A stretch of DNA of 64,000 bases from Himantopus leucocephalus (taxonomy: Eukaryota > Chordata > Aves > Charadriiformes > Recurvirostridae): assembly GCA_003993805.1 (NCBI GenBank), contig RSEF01000020.1:907357-971356 (forward strand), in the 5' to 3' direction. Below the pieces are notes generated by a model. The model was not told where the DNA came from and did no database searches. It saw only the letters and a list, made by a program, of their open reading frames with translations. Shown one piece after another: positions 1 to 13,100 of the stretch. Within the stretch, counting starts at the first letter, position 1, and each line of letters opens with the position of its first letter. The position numbers were made by a program, and so were the translations under genes.

Positions 1-52
1 CTGCTCTCAATCCCTTCATCCCCCAGCCTGTATTGATACCGGGTGTTTCCCC
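1..52 (-). mobile_element. CR1 LINE fragment, cut by the window edge
   Basis: The first ~50 bases match the antisense of the CR1 reverse-transcriptase region and also resemble the corresponding stretch near 12817-12860 of the longer CR1 in this window (shared 'cagcctgtatt' core). The element runs off the left edge, so its full length is unknown. Confidence 0.6.
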
Positions 53-3000
53 TTCACATCACTCACTCCAGTTTAACCTGTACCACTGAGGTAAAGGTCA
101 GGGGAGAAGGTGGATGTGCTTTGTGAGAGTAACTGGTGTATTTGCAGAAAAACAAGCAAGCTTTTGAGCACAGTTTCTACAGATGAAGCAGCACCCTTGT
201 GCAAAAGAAAAAAAAAAATCCTGTTTTTCCTCACAGTAATAATTGTTGTTAATAATACAATGTTTCGCTTCTTTCTGCAGATCTTGCTTTGTGGGCTTAA
301 ACTAGCATAACAACAGCAACCTTACTATAGCCAGTATTTACAACGTCACAGCATGTATCAAAGTTAATAAGAAGCATCTCTGCATTGTATGTGTTCTCTG
401 TAATAGGCATGAATGCAAGCTGGCTGTCCTGAGAGCAAGTACTTTGTGTACGTGGAAGGAGGGGGTGAGGTCAGGATAGCTCTCTAATTGCACGTGCCCC
501 AGAAGTCTTGCACAACTGAATTGAAAATTCAGTAGGAAAATACAGGTGAAAACCAGAAAGGACTATGTTGTTACTGCAGACCTTTTGGAGGCAGAGTTAG
601 GAATATTGGTGTTTTGAGGACAGTGAAAAGGAGTAGGATGAGGGGCAGACAAACTCCGTTTTCTGGGAATTCTGTCACATTTAATAACAAGGAAAATGCT
701 TTTCTAATGCTTTTCTCCATGCGCAACTGTTTTCAGTTCTTGGGATCTCCTGAGTCTGTTACAGTCTATTCACATCCCTCGGTGGCTCTCTTTCAGGTAC
801 TTTTCCTATTTCACCATGAGCCCATGTAAACGTTTTGCATTTACAACACCCTGTTGCAAGGTGTTCAGCAGGTGTCTGCTCTGCTGTAAGAAAAAACACC
901 TCCTCTCACTCGCTTGTTCCCACTAGCTGTATCTGATGGCCCGTGTTCCTCTGCTGGAAGAGTGAACGGTTGCTGCCCGCTCTCTCCCTGCCTCTCAGAA
1001 TGTCGTAGACCTTTCCTGTGCCAGCCCATGGGCCGTGTCTTTCCCCCGTCGAGGAGTCCCAGCTTACGCAGATGGTCCTTTGTGGAAGCCACTCGACCTC
1101 TGAGCTTCCCTGCTGGATTTCTCTGAACCACTTTCAGTTCAGCTCTATCTGGAGGTACAAGACTGCACCCAGGATTAAGGTCCAGGCTGAGCATGACATA
1201 GGCAGTGGCATAATGATTTTCTTCCTTTTATTCTTTCGTGCTTTCCTAGTTATTCATAACATGTAATTTCCCCTTTTTCCCAACATTTTCCTGGGCAATG
1301 TTTTCATGGCCCCAACTTAACAACCAAGGAATTTTCCCTGACATAGGCAGCTCAGAGCCTGGTCTTGTTCTTGTACATGAAGCTGAGACGGTTTTCTGCC
1401 TCAGTATAACCTTTCTTCGTAATCCTTTTTTTTTTTTTCCTTTTCAGTTTGCAGAAAGAGAAGTTTTTTTCCCTTTAATTAAAGATAAAGAACTTGACTA
1501 GTATTAGTCAGAGGACAGAGCTCTGTGAGATATTTCCAGACCTCCCCTGAAAATATCTTGTTTCCACACAAGAACTTACCAATGTATGATTTTTTGATCC
1601 ATTTAAGAAGGTCTATGTTAATGCTCAGTCCTATTAGTACACTTAACAGAATGTCACGCAGGATAAACTTGAATGTTTAAGAGAAGTCTGAATATTCCAG
1701 ACTGTTGTCAAAAACCACATTAACAGTCCAATCAAAATAGTAATTTTACTAGACCTATTTGATATAAAACTGTGATGACTGACAGTATTTTTGCTTCTGC
1801 CTTCCATTCCCTACCGATTTGAATCAGAAGAGAATGGGGGGGGTTGAACAAAAATGTCAGTAGTATGGAAAGTTCATTCAGTTGCACTGCTCTTGTTGCC
1901 TAATATCAGAGTAGCTATACCACATTTGGACAGCTGATGGTTAGACCTGAGTCCATACTTTTGGGTTTCGGTGCTATTCAAATCCTGAAGCTAGCACTCC
2001 AGCTTTTGAGTTCCTCGCGCTGTTTACTCTCTCCTCCTGCGGGTCACTGTTGTTTAACAGATCTTCAGCTGGGGAACCTGCACAGGCGTCCTCCGGACAG
2101 TGCAAAGGGTCCTGTTCAGAAGCAGCAGTAAATCTGACTGTAAATGTAATTCTGATCTGAGCTTCTGAACTTCTGCCATGTGCTTGTGTTAACATCTTCA
2201 GAACTGTAACTTCTCTCCTGGGTAGAAGTAAGTTGAAATTGTTTTTTTCAGAAAGTAGAATAAGTAAGAGGAGAGTCAGGGCTAACACACATGCAAACCA
2301 AAACCAGCACTGCGTAAGGTGCAATGCTATTTCTGTTTAGTTAGCTTTAATTGTGCCTACCTCACTCTTTATGTCCTGTTATTTTGTTTGAGTAGCTGCC
2401 CTAGGATAGATGTGACCCAGAAGAAGTCTTATTTTTCAAGGATTATTCATTCAGCTGAATGTGAGAGGAATATAGGTAGAAGGCAGGGAATGGCCTTGCC
2501 CAGAGGAGTTCATCACATTTCTCACATCCATGAGTCTTGATTCTTTGGCTTGGCAGAAAACCTTCCGTTAAGACAGAGAAGATCAGAGGTTGTTGTTTAG
2601 ACTAGGAAAAAAGGTTGAAATTACGTTCAAGATTGCTAACAATAGCTAAATACAGCAGCCTAAATTCAGTTACATTCCTAATCAGGAGAATGCTAATGAG
2701 TAGCCAACAAAGCAATTGTTCTCCAATTTTTTTTCATTTTTAAATACTGTACAAGTGGGTAAGCCTCATGAAAGCCGCCCTTCTTAAGAGTTTACTGAAT
2801 ATCAGGTTTTATTAGTAACAATCACGTTTTGCGATTCTGAGTTGATTCTGATTGACAGTATTGTATGTGTATGTGTTTTAATGCAGATATGTATACTGAC
2901 TAATAGGAATCGAAGTTTTGAAGTAGGTAGCCTATGAATCTCATGGTCTTAAGAAATGCAAGTGCATTATCTCATCACAGTGTAACATCTGCTGAAATAG

Positions 3001-6000
3001 ATTCAAATCATATTTCACTTGTGTTTGCCATTCTAAATGTCCTGACGGTTTTTCATAAAATATCAAGCCCCTAACATCTCAAACTTTCTCAGAAGAATGC
3101 ATTACCCAAATCTTATGTGACCCCAGACTTATTTCTTAAATATTCTTATATCATGGTAATCTTTATGACCCAAGGACATCTGATGTTCTCCTGACAATCT
3201 GGTTTTTTTTTGCAAAGTAAGTGTTTGACATTTCACTTGTTCACACAAGTTCGCCTTCCTGTCTTTATGCAATATTCATATGTCTGAAGGAACTAGAAAC
3301 ACTGGAAATGCTGAAAAACTAAAACGAGGGGGGGGGAGGTTTGTCTATTTGGAAGAAAAAAGTTATTTTGTCCATTTTGTTTTGTTTCTGCCTGCATGAA
3401 TGCTAAATCCAGGTGAGATGATTTTGCTTCTCTTATTGTTTGCGTGGATGTTTTTCTGTTCTTTGTATGTAACCTTTGGTCTCATTCTTTTGATATTGAT
3501 TCCATATTTGTACATTGTTCTGCACAGTCATTAAATCAACTTTGTGTTCCTTTTGGTTTGTCATAATCCCCAGGCCCTGAAGGAAATGTAATTTGGGAAT
3601 TGAGGGAGGGTGTCTTTCTGTCTTTAGATAATTGAAGAGAAAGGTCCGGCTCTGCTGGGTTAATGCAGTTTTTATCCATGCATATTCACATTTCCAGTAT
3701 ACCTAACAGGAAGACTCAAGAATTGATGGTTTTGACCCCTATTGTATCAATAACAGACTGCTACTGTGCTTTGCCTCTTGGCTGGTTCATGAGTAAGGAA
3801 TTGCTGTGCTCTTCTCAGCTGACTATTGGAGGCTGAGCACTTTATTACGAGAGATATTTCTGCAGCATAGACTTTGTTCGTATTTTATCTTAGCTTTCAT
3901 CATTAATAGATGGTTTAGCGTGTGTTGCTATTCATTGCTCATCTCAAGTCATCGAAATTTTTCTCTCTAGAAGAATTCACATAGCTGATCTAATGCCTTT
4001 GTTCCATCTATAATGGTTAACTACCTTTTAGGTAGTATGTAAATATACTGCTTGTGCTTCTTGGACTGGTGCTCTCTCTGTCTGTCCTTCGCATGCTGTG
4101 TTCCCAGAGAATTCAAGCTGAAACTTTGTGAATTTGCTTTTGAAGCAAGCAGTGATGCCGATTTTAACCCCAAGTTACTGGAAGCATTGAAAACTGGTCG
4201 CTTTTAGCCTGCACCATGATGCTTCATCTTCACTATCAGAGAAGACCCCCCACTCCTGAATGTCATACCAGCTGCAAATGGTCTTGTCTTGTTCCTCAGC
4301 TCATCTGTGGTCTGGTTGCACTAAGAAATCCCAGGTCGTTAGGAGGAGTGAAGGAGGTCATGAGGAGGACTGAGCCACTTCCAAGCAGACTTTTTGGCAC
4401 TGAAACTAGTAGTACTGGCTCTCCAGCAACAAGGAAAAACCAGAGTCAAACATTATTGATATTTACAGTCTTCCGTTCCAAGCAGCACAGCCTCAAGCCG
4501 TCCTTATTCATTTGGTACTAGCTGAGATTGGGCTTGCTTCACTATTGTCTGCTCCACAGGCTTTGAATCCTAAACTGGGATTTTATGTTCAGTTTATGCA
4601 GGGTGCTGCAGGTTTTGGTCAAGTTCTCTCTTTTACTTGTGCCTCTGTAAGGACAGTCTCCAGCACCAGCCGTGCCTGTTTGTGATTCTGGATATCATAT
4701 TTTCTTTGTAGCAGTTCACACCTTCTCTCTTTCCTTCCTGCCTCAGAGAAAAGAGGAATGATTGAACGGTTTAGGTTTTTAACCTCCTGAGGTTTGTGGT
4801 TCAGGAGCTACTCCTATTTCTGTCCATGCAGCAGCCATCTCCTGCTTCAGCTGTGGTGGTTGGCAACAAGTTTCCAACATGTGGGAGAGTCCTTAGTGAT
4901 AGATTCGTCAAAAGAGAGATGATAGTCATATCACTTCCTTCTTCCTTGCCATATTTCTTCTCGTCGAGAGGAAGCTGAGGCTTCTCATTCATCCTTTAGT
5001 TTATCTTTGGACCATTCTGTTGCTGAGGTGCCATAATCACTATTTTTTAGGGAAGACATTGCCCATCGTGCTTTATTGACAGCTAGAGAGCTTTTCAAGA
5101 TTCCTTAAAATGTATCATTAGATTCCTTCAATTCCCTAGGAAAGAAGCTGACGCTGATGAAAACATTCAGCACATTCTCTGTCCTAAAGACACACTCTCA
5201 ATCACCGTGATGATTTCTGTGGGTGAAGCAGTTCTGTATGTGGTCTGAATTTTGCTGTTTTCTTACATCCTACATGGTAAACTGGAGGAACAAAGTTATC
5301 TTTGAAGGCACTATCTTTGTGATTACCGTTTGTTTTCCTCCTCATTTGTGATGATGATTGTGGAAGGAAGAAACCCAAGTAAACTGCTCCTTGAGATGGT
5401 GATGGTTTTGGAAAAGGAACTGCCTACTCAGAGTCACCAAGCTTTGCTTAGAAATGTGCAAAGCTTTGTTTGCTGTCCAAGAGCACAAATTCACTGGTCA
5501 GTTGTACATCTTCATTAATGTTCTGCCTATGTACTTAAGGGAGGGCTTATTCCCTTTTCTACTAGATACTTCTTTGACAGCCAGAACCCAGTTGAAGGCA
5601 TCCTTGGACTCTATGGATGACCCCTAATAGCCTCTCTTATTTTACATACTTTTTAATGTTTTGAGTGCTGAATTGCAAAAGGACATACAGTCTTTGACTG
5701 AAGACCAGTTGTCATTTTTTAGGTCCCTTGGCATCTTCTCATTGGCAACCAAGAGCAAGTGACACTAGTTCTTTTTTCTGCCAACTGCAGCCTCTTTCTC
5801 TGTTGTTTTCCTGGAGTCCTACTAGTTGTGGGGCTGTTGGCGTTGCACAGGCCTTGTACAGATACCAGTTCCTCATCTGAGCTCTTCTCTTGCCCATCAA
5901 CATTCTTGAAAAAAAAACAACGTAGGACTCAATCTCCATCAGTCAAGAACATCGCTTCAGTGTGGAGGAGATCCAAATCCTCTGGTTGATCACCTGTACG

Positions 6001-7178
6001 GTATTCCTTCCATAGAGTGTGTTTGTGTGAGTTCATTCTAGCTTCTTTCCCAAAGTAGTATCTGCTGGGGAATTAACTGTTTTCATCCCCAAACTGAATG
6101 CTGGAGACTGAGATTCTTGTTTGATCCTCAACATTGCTGAGGACTTTTCTTTTTCTGCTGGTAAACTCCTTTCAGAGTTTGGTTGTCTTGGTGCTGAAAA
6201 ACGCAAGGTCTCACCTGTTTCTATGCAGATGGACAAACTGCTTTCAAGTTACATCAGTTGGAGACCACAAATGTGATGTTTCCATTTGTCACTGGACTAT
6301 AATCTGTCAGAGCTCAAGTGGTACTGGTTATGGGAATGCCTAATGTTTGTCATGCAGCCGTCTGGAGGCTCTCCATACGTTCCATACCTTCTCCATACCT
6401 AAAAACATGCTGTTGTAGAAGCACCTCCAGGCAAGTAGCATTTGGCAAAGTGGATCGAAATTGCTGTGTGAAGGATTCAAAGCCTCACCTCTGAGGAGGT
6501 ATAAGTCTGTGACAGTTATTAGTTAGTCATGCACTGTGTTGAACAGTTTTCAAAACAAACAAAAAAGGAGGTTACTTAACCTCCTTTGAGAGATGCCATC
6601 CAAACATAGATTTCCCTTGCCCACCATCCTTCCAGGTATTCACCTTTGTTGGGATCTTGCAACAGAATGAACAAAACCAACCTCATGGTTTGCTACCTCC
6701 CCCGTACATCAGGTGAGATGGGAGAAGCACAGGACTGATTAAGATCAAAAACTTGTTACCCAGCTTTGAGTGTTAATGTAAACCTTGAGTGCACTTCTAG
6801 ATAGCTGTGGTTGCTCCTAAACTGACCTTTCTGTTACCTTAAGAATGAAAAAGAATCTAAATATGACCAGCATTGTTACCTAGTATGCTGCTTTAGAGCT
6901 CACTTAACATTCACGGACATCCCGCTGTATTTTTCCATTTAGTGATTTATTCCTGCATTTTTGTTTCTGTTACTCTTGAAATGATGGCTTGTCCATACAT
7001 ATCAGTTCTTTGGCTAGCAAGGGAGTCATTTTACATGGTCTAGAAAGCACACCGGCAAAGCTGTTACTCTTCCCCTTTTTGGTATGAGTTTTAAATGCTG
7101 CTCTGTCTGAATCTGTATCTTTTCATTTCAAGGATCTGAATATTTCTCTTTTCTCTCCTACTCTGCTCATTTTCGCAG
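53..7178 (+). other. ERGIC3: Intronic sequence upstream of the ERGIC3 microexon
   Basis: I found no ERGIC3 exon before 7179, so this stretch is read as part of one long intron (>7 kb) entered from an exon left of the window. It is AT-rich, holds no convincing intact gene and contains a probable decayed retrocopy on the minus strand (about 4.6-6.3 kb). Confidence 0.55.
4617..6290 (-). pseudogene. Probable decayed retrocopy of an unidentified protein
   Basis: Read on the minus strand, this intronic stretch gives several protein-like segments broken by stops and frame changes. The clearest are: about 6236-6033, Ser/Pro-rich and containing FSLGMKTVNSPADTTL; about 5897-5766, a Ser/Thr/Lys-rich piece with SRTPGKQQRKRLQLAEK; and about 4787-4620, a charged coiled-coil-like piece with ERRCELLQRKYDIQNHKQ, ending at a stop. 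No splice sites are needed between them. All lie on the strand opposite to ERGIC3. I do not recognise the parent protein. An alternative is chance open reading in AT-rich intron, but the amino-acid make-up argues against chance for the last segment. Confidence 0.4.
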
Positions 7179-7193
7179 TGCACGCTGTTGAGA
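7179..7193 (+). CDS. ERGIC3: ERGIC3 alternative 15-nt microexon
   Basis: Fifteen bases lie between a strong acceptor (long pyrimidine tract from 7141, ending in cgcag) and a consensus donor (gtaagt). They enter and leave in phase 1, adding the residues HAVE plus one change at the junction, so that VHDLQ becomes VHAVEIHDLQ. From memory, a human ERGIC3 isoform carries the same short insertion at this point of the lumenal domain. Inclusion or skipping keeps the frame. A TGC at 7163-7165, just upstream of the acceptor, and TCTCT motifs resemble elements that control neural microexons. Confidence 0.8.
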
Positions 7194-10100
7194 GTAAGTG
7201 TTCCTGTATCTCCCCCTCCCCCCACCCCCCAAAAAAAACCCCAACTGTTTACTACAGAACTAATGTAATTTCTGTTATTTGCTGTGCCCGTGAATCTCCT
7301 TTGGGAGGAGCTGTTGATCTAGGCTGAGATTTGAGAAGATTTCCTGAAATCTAAAAGGAGAGCCATCCCAGGTCATTCTTCTGTGGTAAACGAGGTCACC
7401 AGATGGAAAAGGCCATCCATCTTTATCTTAAACAATTTTAATATATCAGTGTTGGAGATAATGTGTTGGCAGATTATTAGTTGCCCTGTGCAGATAATGT
7501 AGTTGAGGGGGACGTGGTGACATGTTGGAGACTTCTGCCTTTTGAAGTCAGGTGGGATAATTATCTCATTTAATCTCATTTGTACAACAGGCCAGAGAAT
7601 TTCTCCTGGGAATTAATGCACCAAGCCTGCTAATCTCAGAATACTTAGTAGGAGGTTTTCCAAGGGTTTGTAAACCGTTGGATTTTTTTAAGTGTAATCA
7701 TAGAGTCATAGAATGGTTAGAGTTGGAAGGGATGTTAAAGATCACCTAGTTCCAACCCCCCGTGCCATGGGCAGGGGCATCTCCCACTAGGTAGTGGTAA
7801 TCATGGTGGTTACAGGTTGAGATGTGGTGTTTCGACTCAGTGACATCTGGTAGAAGGCTCAGGCTCTTGGCTTTGCTCACTCCCTCCCCTAGCCACAACA
7901 TTTTGTGTGTTGCTCCCTGCTTTAGCCCCCTCTTCATGATGCATCCTTATGCCGCTCATCATCTTCCTGCCACTGTGCTCCTGTAAGATATTTTCCTCCA
8001 CAAAATTCATCCCCAGTTTGAAAATTGGTGTCCTGTCTCACCTTGGAGCAACATGTAGCTGTGTCTTGGGTTTCTTGCAGTCTTAATGTGCTTATTGACA
8101 GTCCTGAGTGACCATAATTGCTGTTAACTCTGTTTTACAGGTAAAGGACTGAATTTCAGAGTCTAAGGAGGCTTTGTGGTTGTTCAGGTCAGAAATGCAA
8201 GATCGGGAGAATTCTTCAGACAGAGAGCAGTTCTTAAAACTGTGTTACTAAAACAATGAAGAAAAGTAGGTTATGTAAAAACAGACAGACTTCTTGGCAA
8301 ACTTAAGATGTTTCACAGGTCTGTTTTACCTAGCTAGGCACTTAGCTGCAGTTACAGAAAGGAAGGAATGTGTTTGTGTTTTTTCAGAAATAAGAGTCTG
8401 GTCCTAGCTGACAGTCTCTTAAAAATGTGCTGTTCTGTTTCCTTGCCCTGTTTCTTCTCTAAGCAGGCTAAATAGCCTGTTGTTTTATGTCAAGCAAACT
8501 ATGGCTAGCTAAACAGTTATCTGCAACCTGGAGTATATACACATCAGTTAGCATGATCCTCAGTGATCAGAGATAAGTATACCTGTTGTCTGGTGGAAGA
8601 CCGTTTTAGAAACTGAACATATAAATCATGCTTTTTTGCAGAGTATTAAATCATTTGTCGCAGAGGAGTTTTTATAAAAACTAATTAATTGACGTCTCAT
8701 CTGTGGAAGGCATAGCCAAGCACTGTGGGGAAAACTTGTTTTGGGTAGCCATAACTGCTAAAATCGGTCATGCACGATGTAAATCTAGTATAGCGTAGCA
8801 GGTTAGTTAATGACTGGTCTTTCTCAAGAGCTGCCCTTGGATTTCTGTGGTACTGCGCTATACGTGTAAGATTTGTCAGCTTTACTAGTACTCCCACTTC
8901 ACACGATAACAAATGTGACTACCCAACCGTTAAACCTGATAAACACCATAATCCTGCGAAGGGTTCTAGGGGCATAGCCACCAGGAGGAGCGCATCCCTA
9001 TCCCTCCCTATGCATCTCTGCACTGCATCAGCGCAAGCACTCGTGCCACTGTGTGATTAACCTTCCTTTGGAGCTGCCCTGGCCGGAAGAATAGCCACAC
9101 ATAGAGCAATACTTACATTTCAGCCTATTGTGTGGCTCATGACCAAAGGGAGGGTGGGACAGGAGTGAGTCATCAACGGAAAGATGGGGGGACAAAGACT
9201 GTTTTATTCCTTTGGCAGAGGTCCAGTTTAAATGCAGATCCACCAGAGCCAGGATCTCTGTAGATCTTTATTAACTGAAGGTTAGTCTGCTGGTGTCTGT
9301 ACAAAAGGACTTGACACTTCACTAAGCCACTTAACTTTTGATTTAAGTGCAAATAATACTGCAGCATGAAACAGGGTGTTGCTGGTGACCGTTAAGAAAA
9401 ACAGCATAGCATAATCCCAAGGCCGCTTCTCCCTTCTTTCCTTTCCCTGCTCACCATTTCATATCTATTTCCAAATTCTTAGTAGGAATTTCTTTTTAAA
9501 AGCCAAATGAGTTCTTTGATTCACAGGCACAGGCACACAAACCATTGCTGGTGGCAGTGACAAGTCTGCACACTGGTCAGAGACAGCAGCAGGAATATCT
9601 GAAGCCAGTGCAGCTCTGAGCTCTTTGTAATGCAAATGTAATTGCCTTATTTCCAATGACTGCAGCCTTCGTTTGTGAGCATTGATCATTTCAACTGTGA
9701 AATGCAAGGGCCTCTCCCTAGATCAGAGCATTGGGAGGAGTATAGTTTAGGCTTGGCATTTACTCTTCTAACTGCGCATTCTCTGTTTTGCATGTTTGGG
9801 TTTAGTAAGAGTTTTCTATAAATACAAGTAAAGCTTTTGGTGTTTTAATGAAAGATGTTAATACGAAAAAAATGAGTTGGCAGCACACTGATGTTAAGTA
9901 AATGTCTTAAAGGAGAGGGTAGTTTCAATCAGTTCTTTAGCCTTGCAGCCTGACTTGTGCTAGGCTGTATATGAGAAACCCTTCAAGGGAGTAGAATTCC
10001 TCATCTTTGTTAATCATGTAGCAGCACTTGGTGATCTGACTCCATCAGCTCCTAAAATAATAGCCCACGATTTTTGAAGTGTGTTTTTCTTTGCTAAGGT

Positions 10101-13100
10101 GAAAGGTGAGGTCTGGCTTTCTGAGCATGTTAACTTACCGGTTAAAATGCGCCGCAGCCTCTGTCTACTTTTAAGATGATTGTGTGACTTTGGATAAACG
10201 TGGTAGGAGCGATACTGAAATTGAGTTGTAAGTTATATTTTCATCCTGAGACTGATGCTTCTGGCATTGCATAAAGTCATTTAAGTAGCCAACCAAAAGG
10301 TATCCAGTGCCTTCCACTGCCCGTATCTTTACTAGGTCCCTTCTGAGGGTGTGTGGTGCTGCCGGTGGCGTCATACTGCTGTAAGCAGGAAGGGCAGAGA
10401 GAGGGCAGGCCAAATTCCCCAAATCCTAGCACTGGTGACAGTTGCCTTGGCCCCACCAGTGGTTTGCAAATAACCTGCTCAGGCTGTCCCCACAAAGGCT
10501 TTTCCTTTCCCCATGCGTTTTCCAGGCAGGAGTAACAAGGCTGATGGGCAGAGCACTGAGTTGCTAAGGTGTTGATGATTTCTTTAGGGCACTTGCATGT
10601 GATATTAAGGCATGGGCTCTGCTCGGTTGTTGGTTTAGATCTGTTGTGCCTCTGTGTTTTACAGTAGTTAGAGGAGTTACGTGTATCAGGTGGTAACTGA
10701 GACGCCAGTGAAGTTTTTCTTGCTTTCCCCTGGGATCTTGTTTTTGCCCTAGATTAAGAATACATTCAGGTGAGGACTGCAATACTTAATCTGAATTAAC
10801 CGCAAATTAAAGTTATTCCTTCACTCTAGCAGTGTCTAGTCTATGTCAGGGGGGGAATTGCAGCAGTTTTATCTGTCACATGCCCTACTGCAAGCAAGAG
10901 AGAAATGCAGGCGATTTTCTTGCTATTTTAGATTGCAATGGAAATGAGAGGAGCTCCCTTATAGGCTAGAATAAGGTAAATAGAAATGCTTGTTATCACA
11001 GTCTGAACTATATTGTTAAACTATTCTTCTATTACAGTTCACGATCTACAGAGCTTCGGCCTTGATAATGTAAGTGTTCCCAAGATAGTGTTCTAGTTCT
11101 CTTGGTCTATTTTCCTTCTGGGTTTCCCTCCCTTTGCCACATTGAGATCCCAGTGTGCTGATGCCGTCCAGATTTGGCTATATAAGCCTGAGCAGAACCT
11201 GGCACAGGGCTCTGAAGTATGTTCTGGGACACCTGCATGTTACTTGGCAAGCCTGGTCCCCTCTTCCTGACACTGCCTTGTGCCTGAATGTGCACTTGCC
11301 GGTTTTCTAAGGTTCACGTTTTCACAACTGCTTCTGGGTCTGTTGGGGTTTACCTTGTGCTGGGAGGAAAGCAGATGATACCCATACCTGTGCCACCAAG
11401 GCAGCTGACAGCCTGGTGTTCCTATGGCAGGGAGAGGAATGGGTGGGAGAGCCTGCTCTGTAAATGGGAGGGAAGGGCACCGGGATCTGGGGATTTCCAG
11501 CAGGAAAAGGAGAAATTCCAGATCTTGGAATCTCCCATGAATAAAAAAGAAGAGCAAGTGCTTTGGAGTTCACTGTTAGGACATGCAGAGTAAGGGAGGA
11601 CCTGTTTTTGTTCTAGGGCCACACTCAGAAAAATATACAAAGAATTAACTTTCAACCCCTTACCTTGCCTCTTGGATGCTGTGCAGTTGTTTGAGTTATT
11701 AACGTTTACATTTCAGATCAATATGACGCACTATATCAAACATCTCTCATTTGGAAGGGATTATCCAGGCATTGTGAACCCTCTGGATGGGACGGATGTC
11801 ACTGCGCAGCAAGGTAAAAGCCAACTAAGAGAAATTTCTTTTTAAGTGTCTATATTAATAAGTGTTAGAAGAGAACAGGAACAAAGTTCCCAGTCTTTAA
11901 CAAGAATCCTGGCAGCATTGCGTAGAACATAGAATCCTCCACGTTGTGCTCTTTCTGGAACAGCTGCTTCCATTCATCTGGAACAAATCTGCCAACGCGT
12001 TTTGATTCTGTGACCTTTCTGAAAGATCTCTCCTTTCGGTGTTCATGGATGCACAACAGCAGCTGTAGCGCATCTTTATTACATGCCTGCATCAGGTGTA
12101 GTTCAGGGAGAGCCCTGTCTAGCTACTGCGTGCAGTAGAAGATAACCAGAAGATGCAGGATAGGGAAAAAAGGCCTAACTGATAGTTGCTGGAGAACCAT
12201 GGTGACTGCCTGACCTTGATCTACCCAACAGTAATGGCTGAACAGCTGCAGTGAAGTTGAAATATTGCTGATCTTTTCTAGATAGCTCCAGCTGGCTGGC
12301 TTGAGAAGGAAGGGCAATTCTCTCCTCCTGCTGCTGATGCTCAAACTATAATCTTGGTTTATTCACATAAGACTGCTTGTGTGCATTTTTCTTGAAAGAT
12401 CCTGACTGTACCACTTTATATGCCACTGCAGAGATTAGTTGGCTTTTTTTTCAGATCCACTGAAGTCTGCAAAGTTTGTCTTCGCAGGTACTTGGGGTGC
12501 TGTTATATAACACAGCTTGAAGAAAGAATTCGTTTGCTTTGAGGTGATGGTAAGATTGTTAATCATACCTGAACCCATTCTTTTAAATTTTCCACCATCG
12601 ATTTTAATTCTTGTACCCAAATCAAAGGATGTTGCTTAAAATAAAATACAGAAAAAGGAAAAGGTGTCATAATGCTCAATACGATTGTGATGCCGTAGTT
12701 TTTCTGTGGAGTAACAAACTCTCTGAGAGATGGCCCGTAACTGGCTGGTAACACACACATTGCCAGCTCGTGTTGAGCTTCTCATCCACCAGCACCCCCA
12801 AGGCATCTCCTCAAGGCTGCTATCAATGCATCCTCCGCCCAGCCTGTATTTGTGCTTGGGATTGCCCCGACCCACGTGCAAGACCTTGCACTTGGCCTTG
12901 TTGAACTTCATGAGGTTTGCATGAGCCCACCTCTCATGCCTGTCCAGGTCCCTCTGGGTGGCATCCCTTCCTTCCAGCATGTTGACCGCTCCACACAGGT
13001 TGATGTTGTCGGCAAACTCGCTGAGGGTGCACTCAATCCCACTGTCCATGTCACCAACAAAGATGTTAAACAGCACCAGTCCCAGTACCGACCCCTGAGG

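Noticed and set aside
4110..4206. Plus-strand open stretch with a protein-like look (LCEFAFEASSDADFN) ending in a stop
   Set aside because: Only about 32 codons, no start or convincing acceptor in context, and opposite to the better-supported minus-strand decayed coding sequence nearby.
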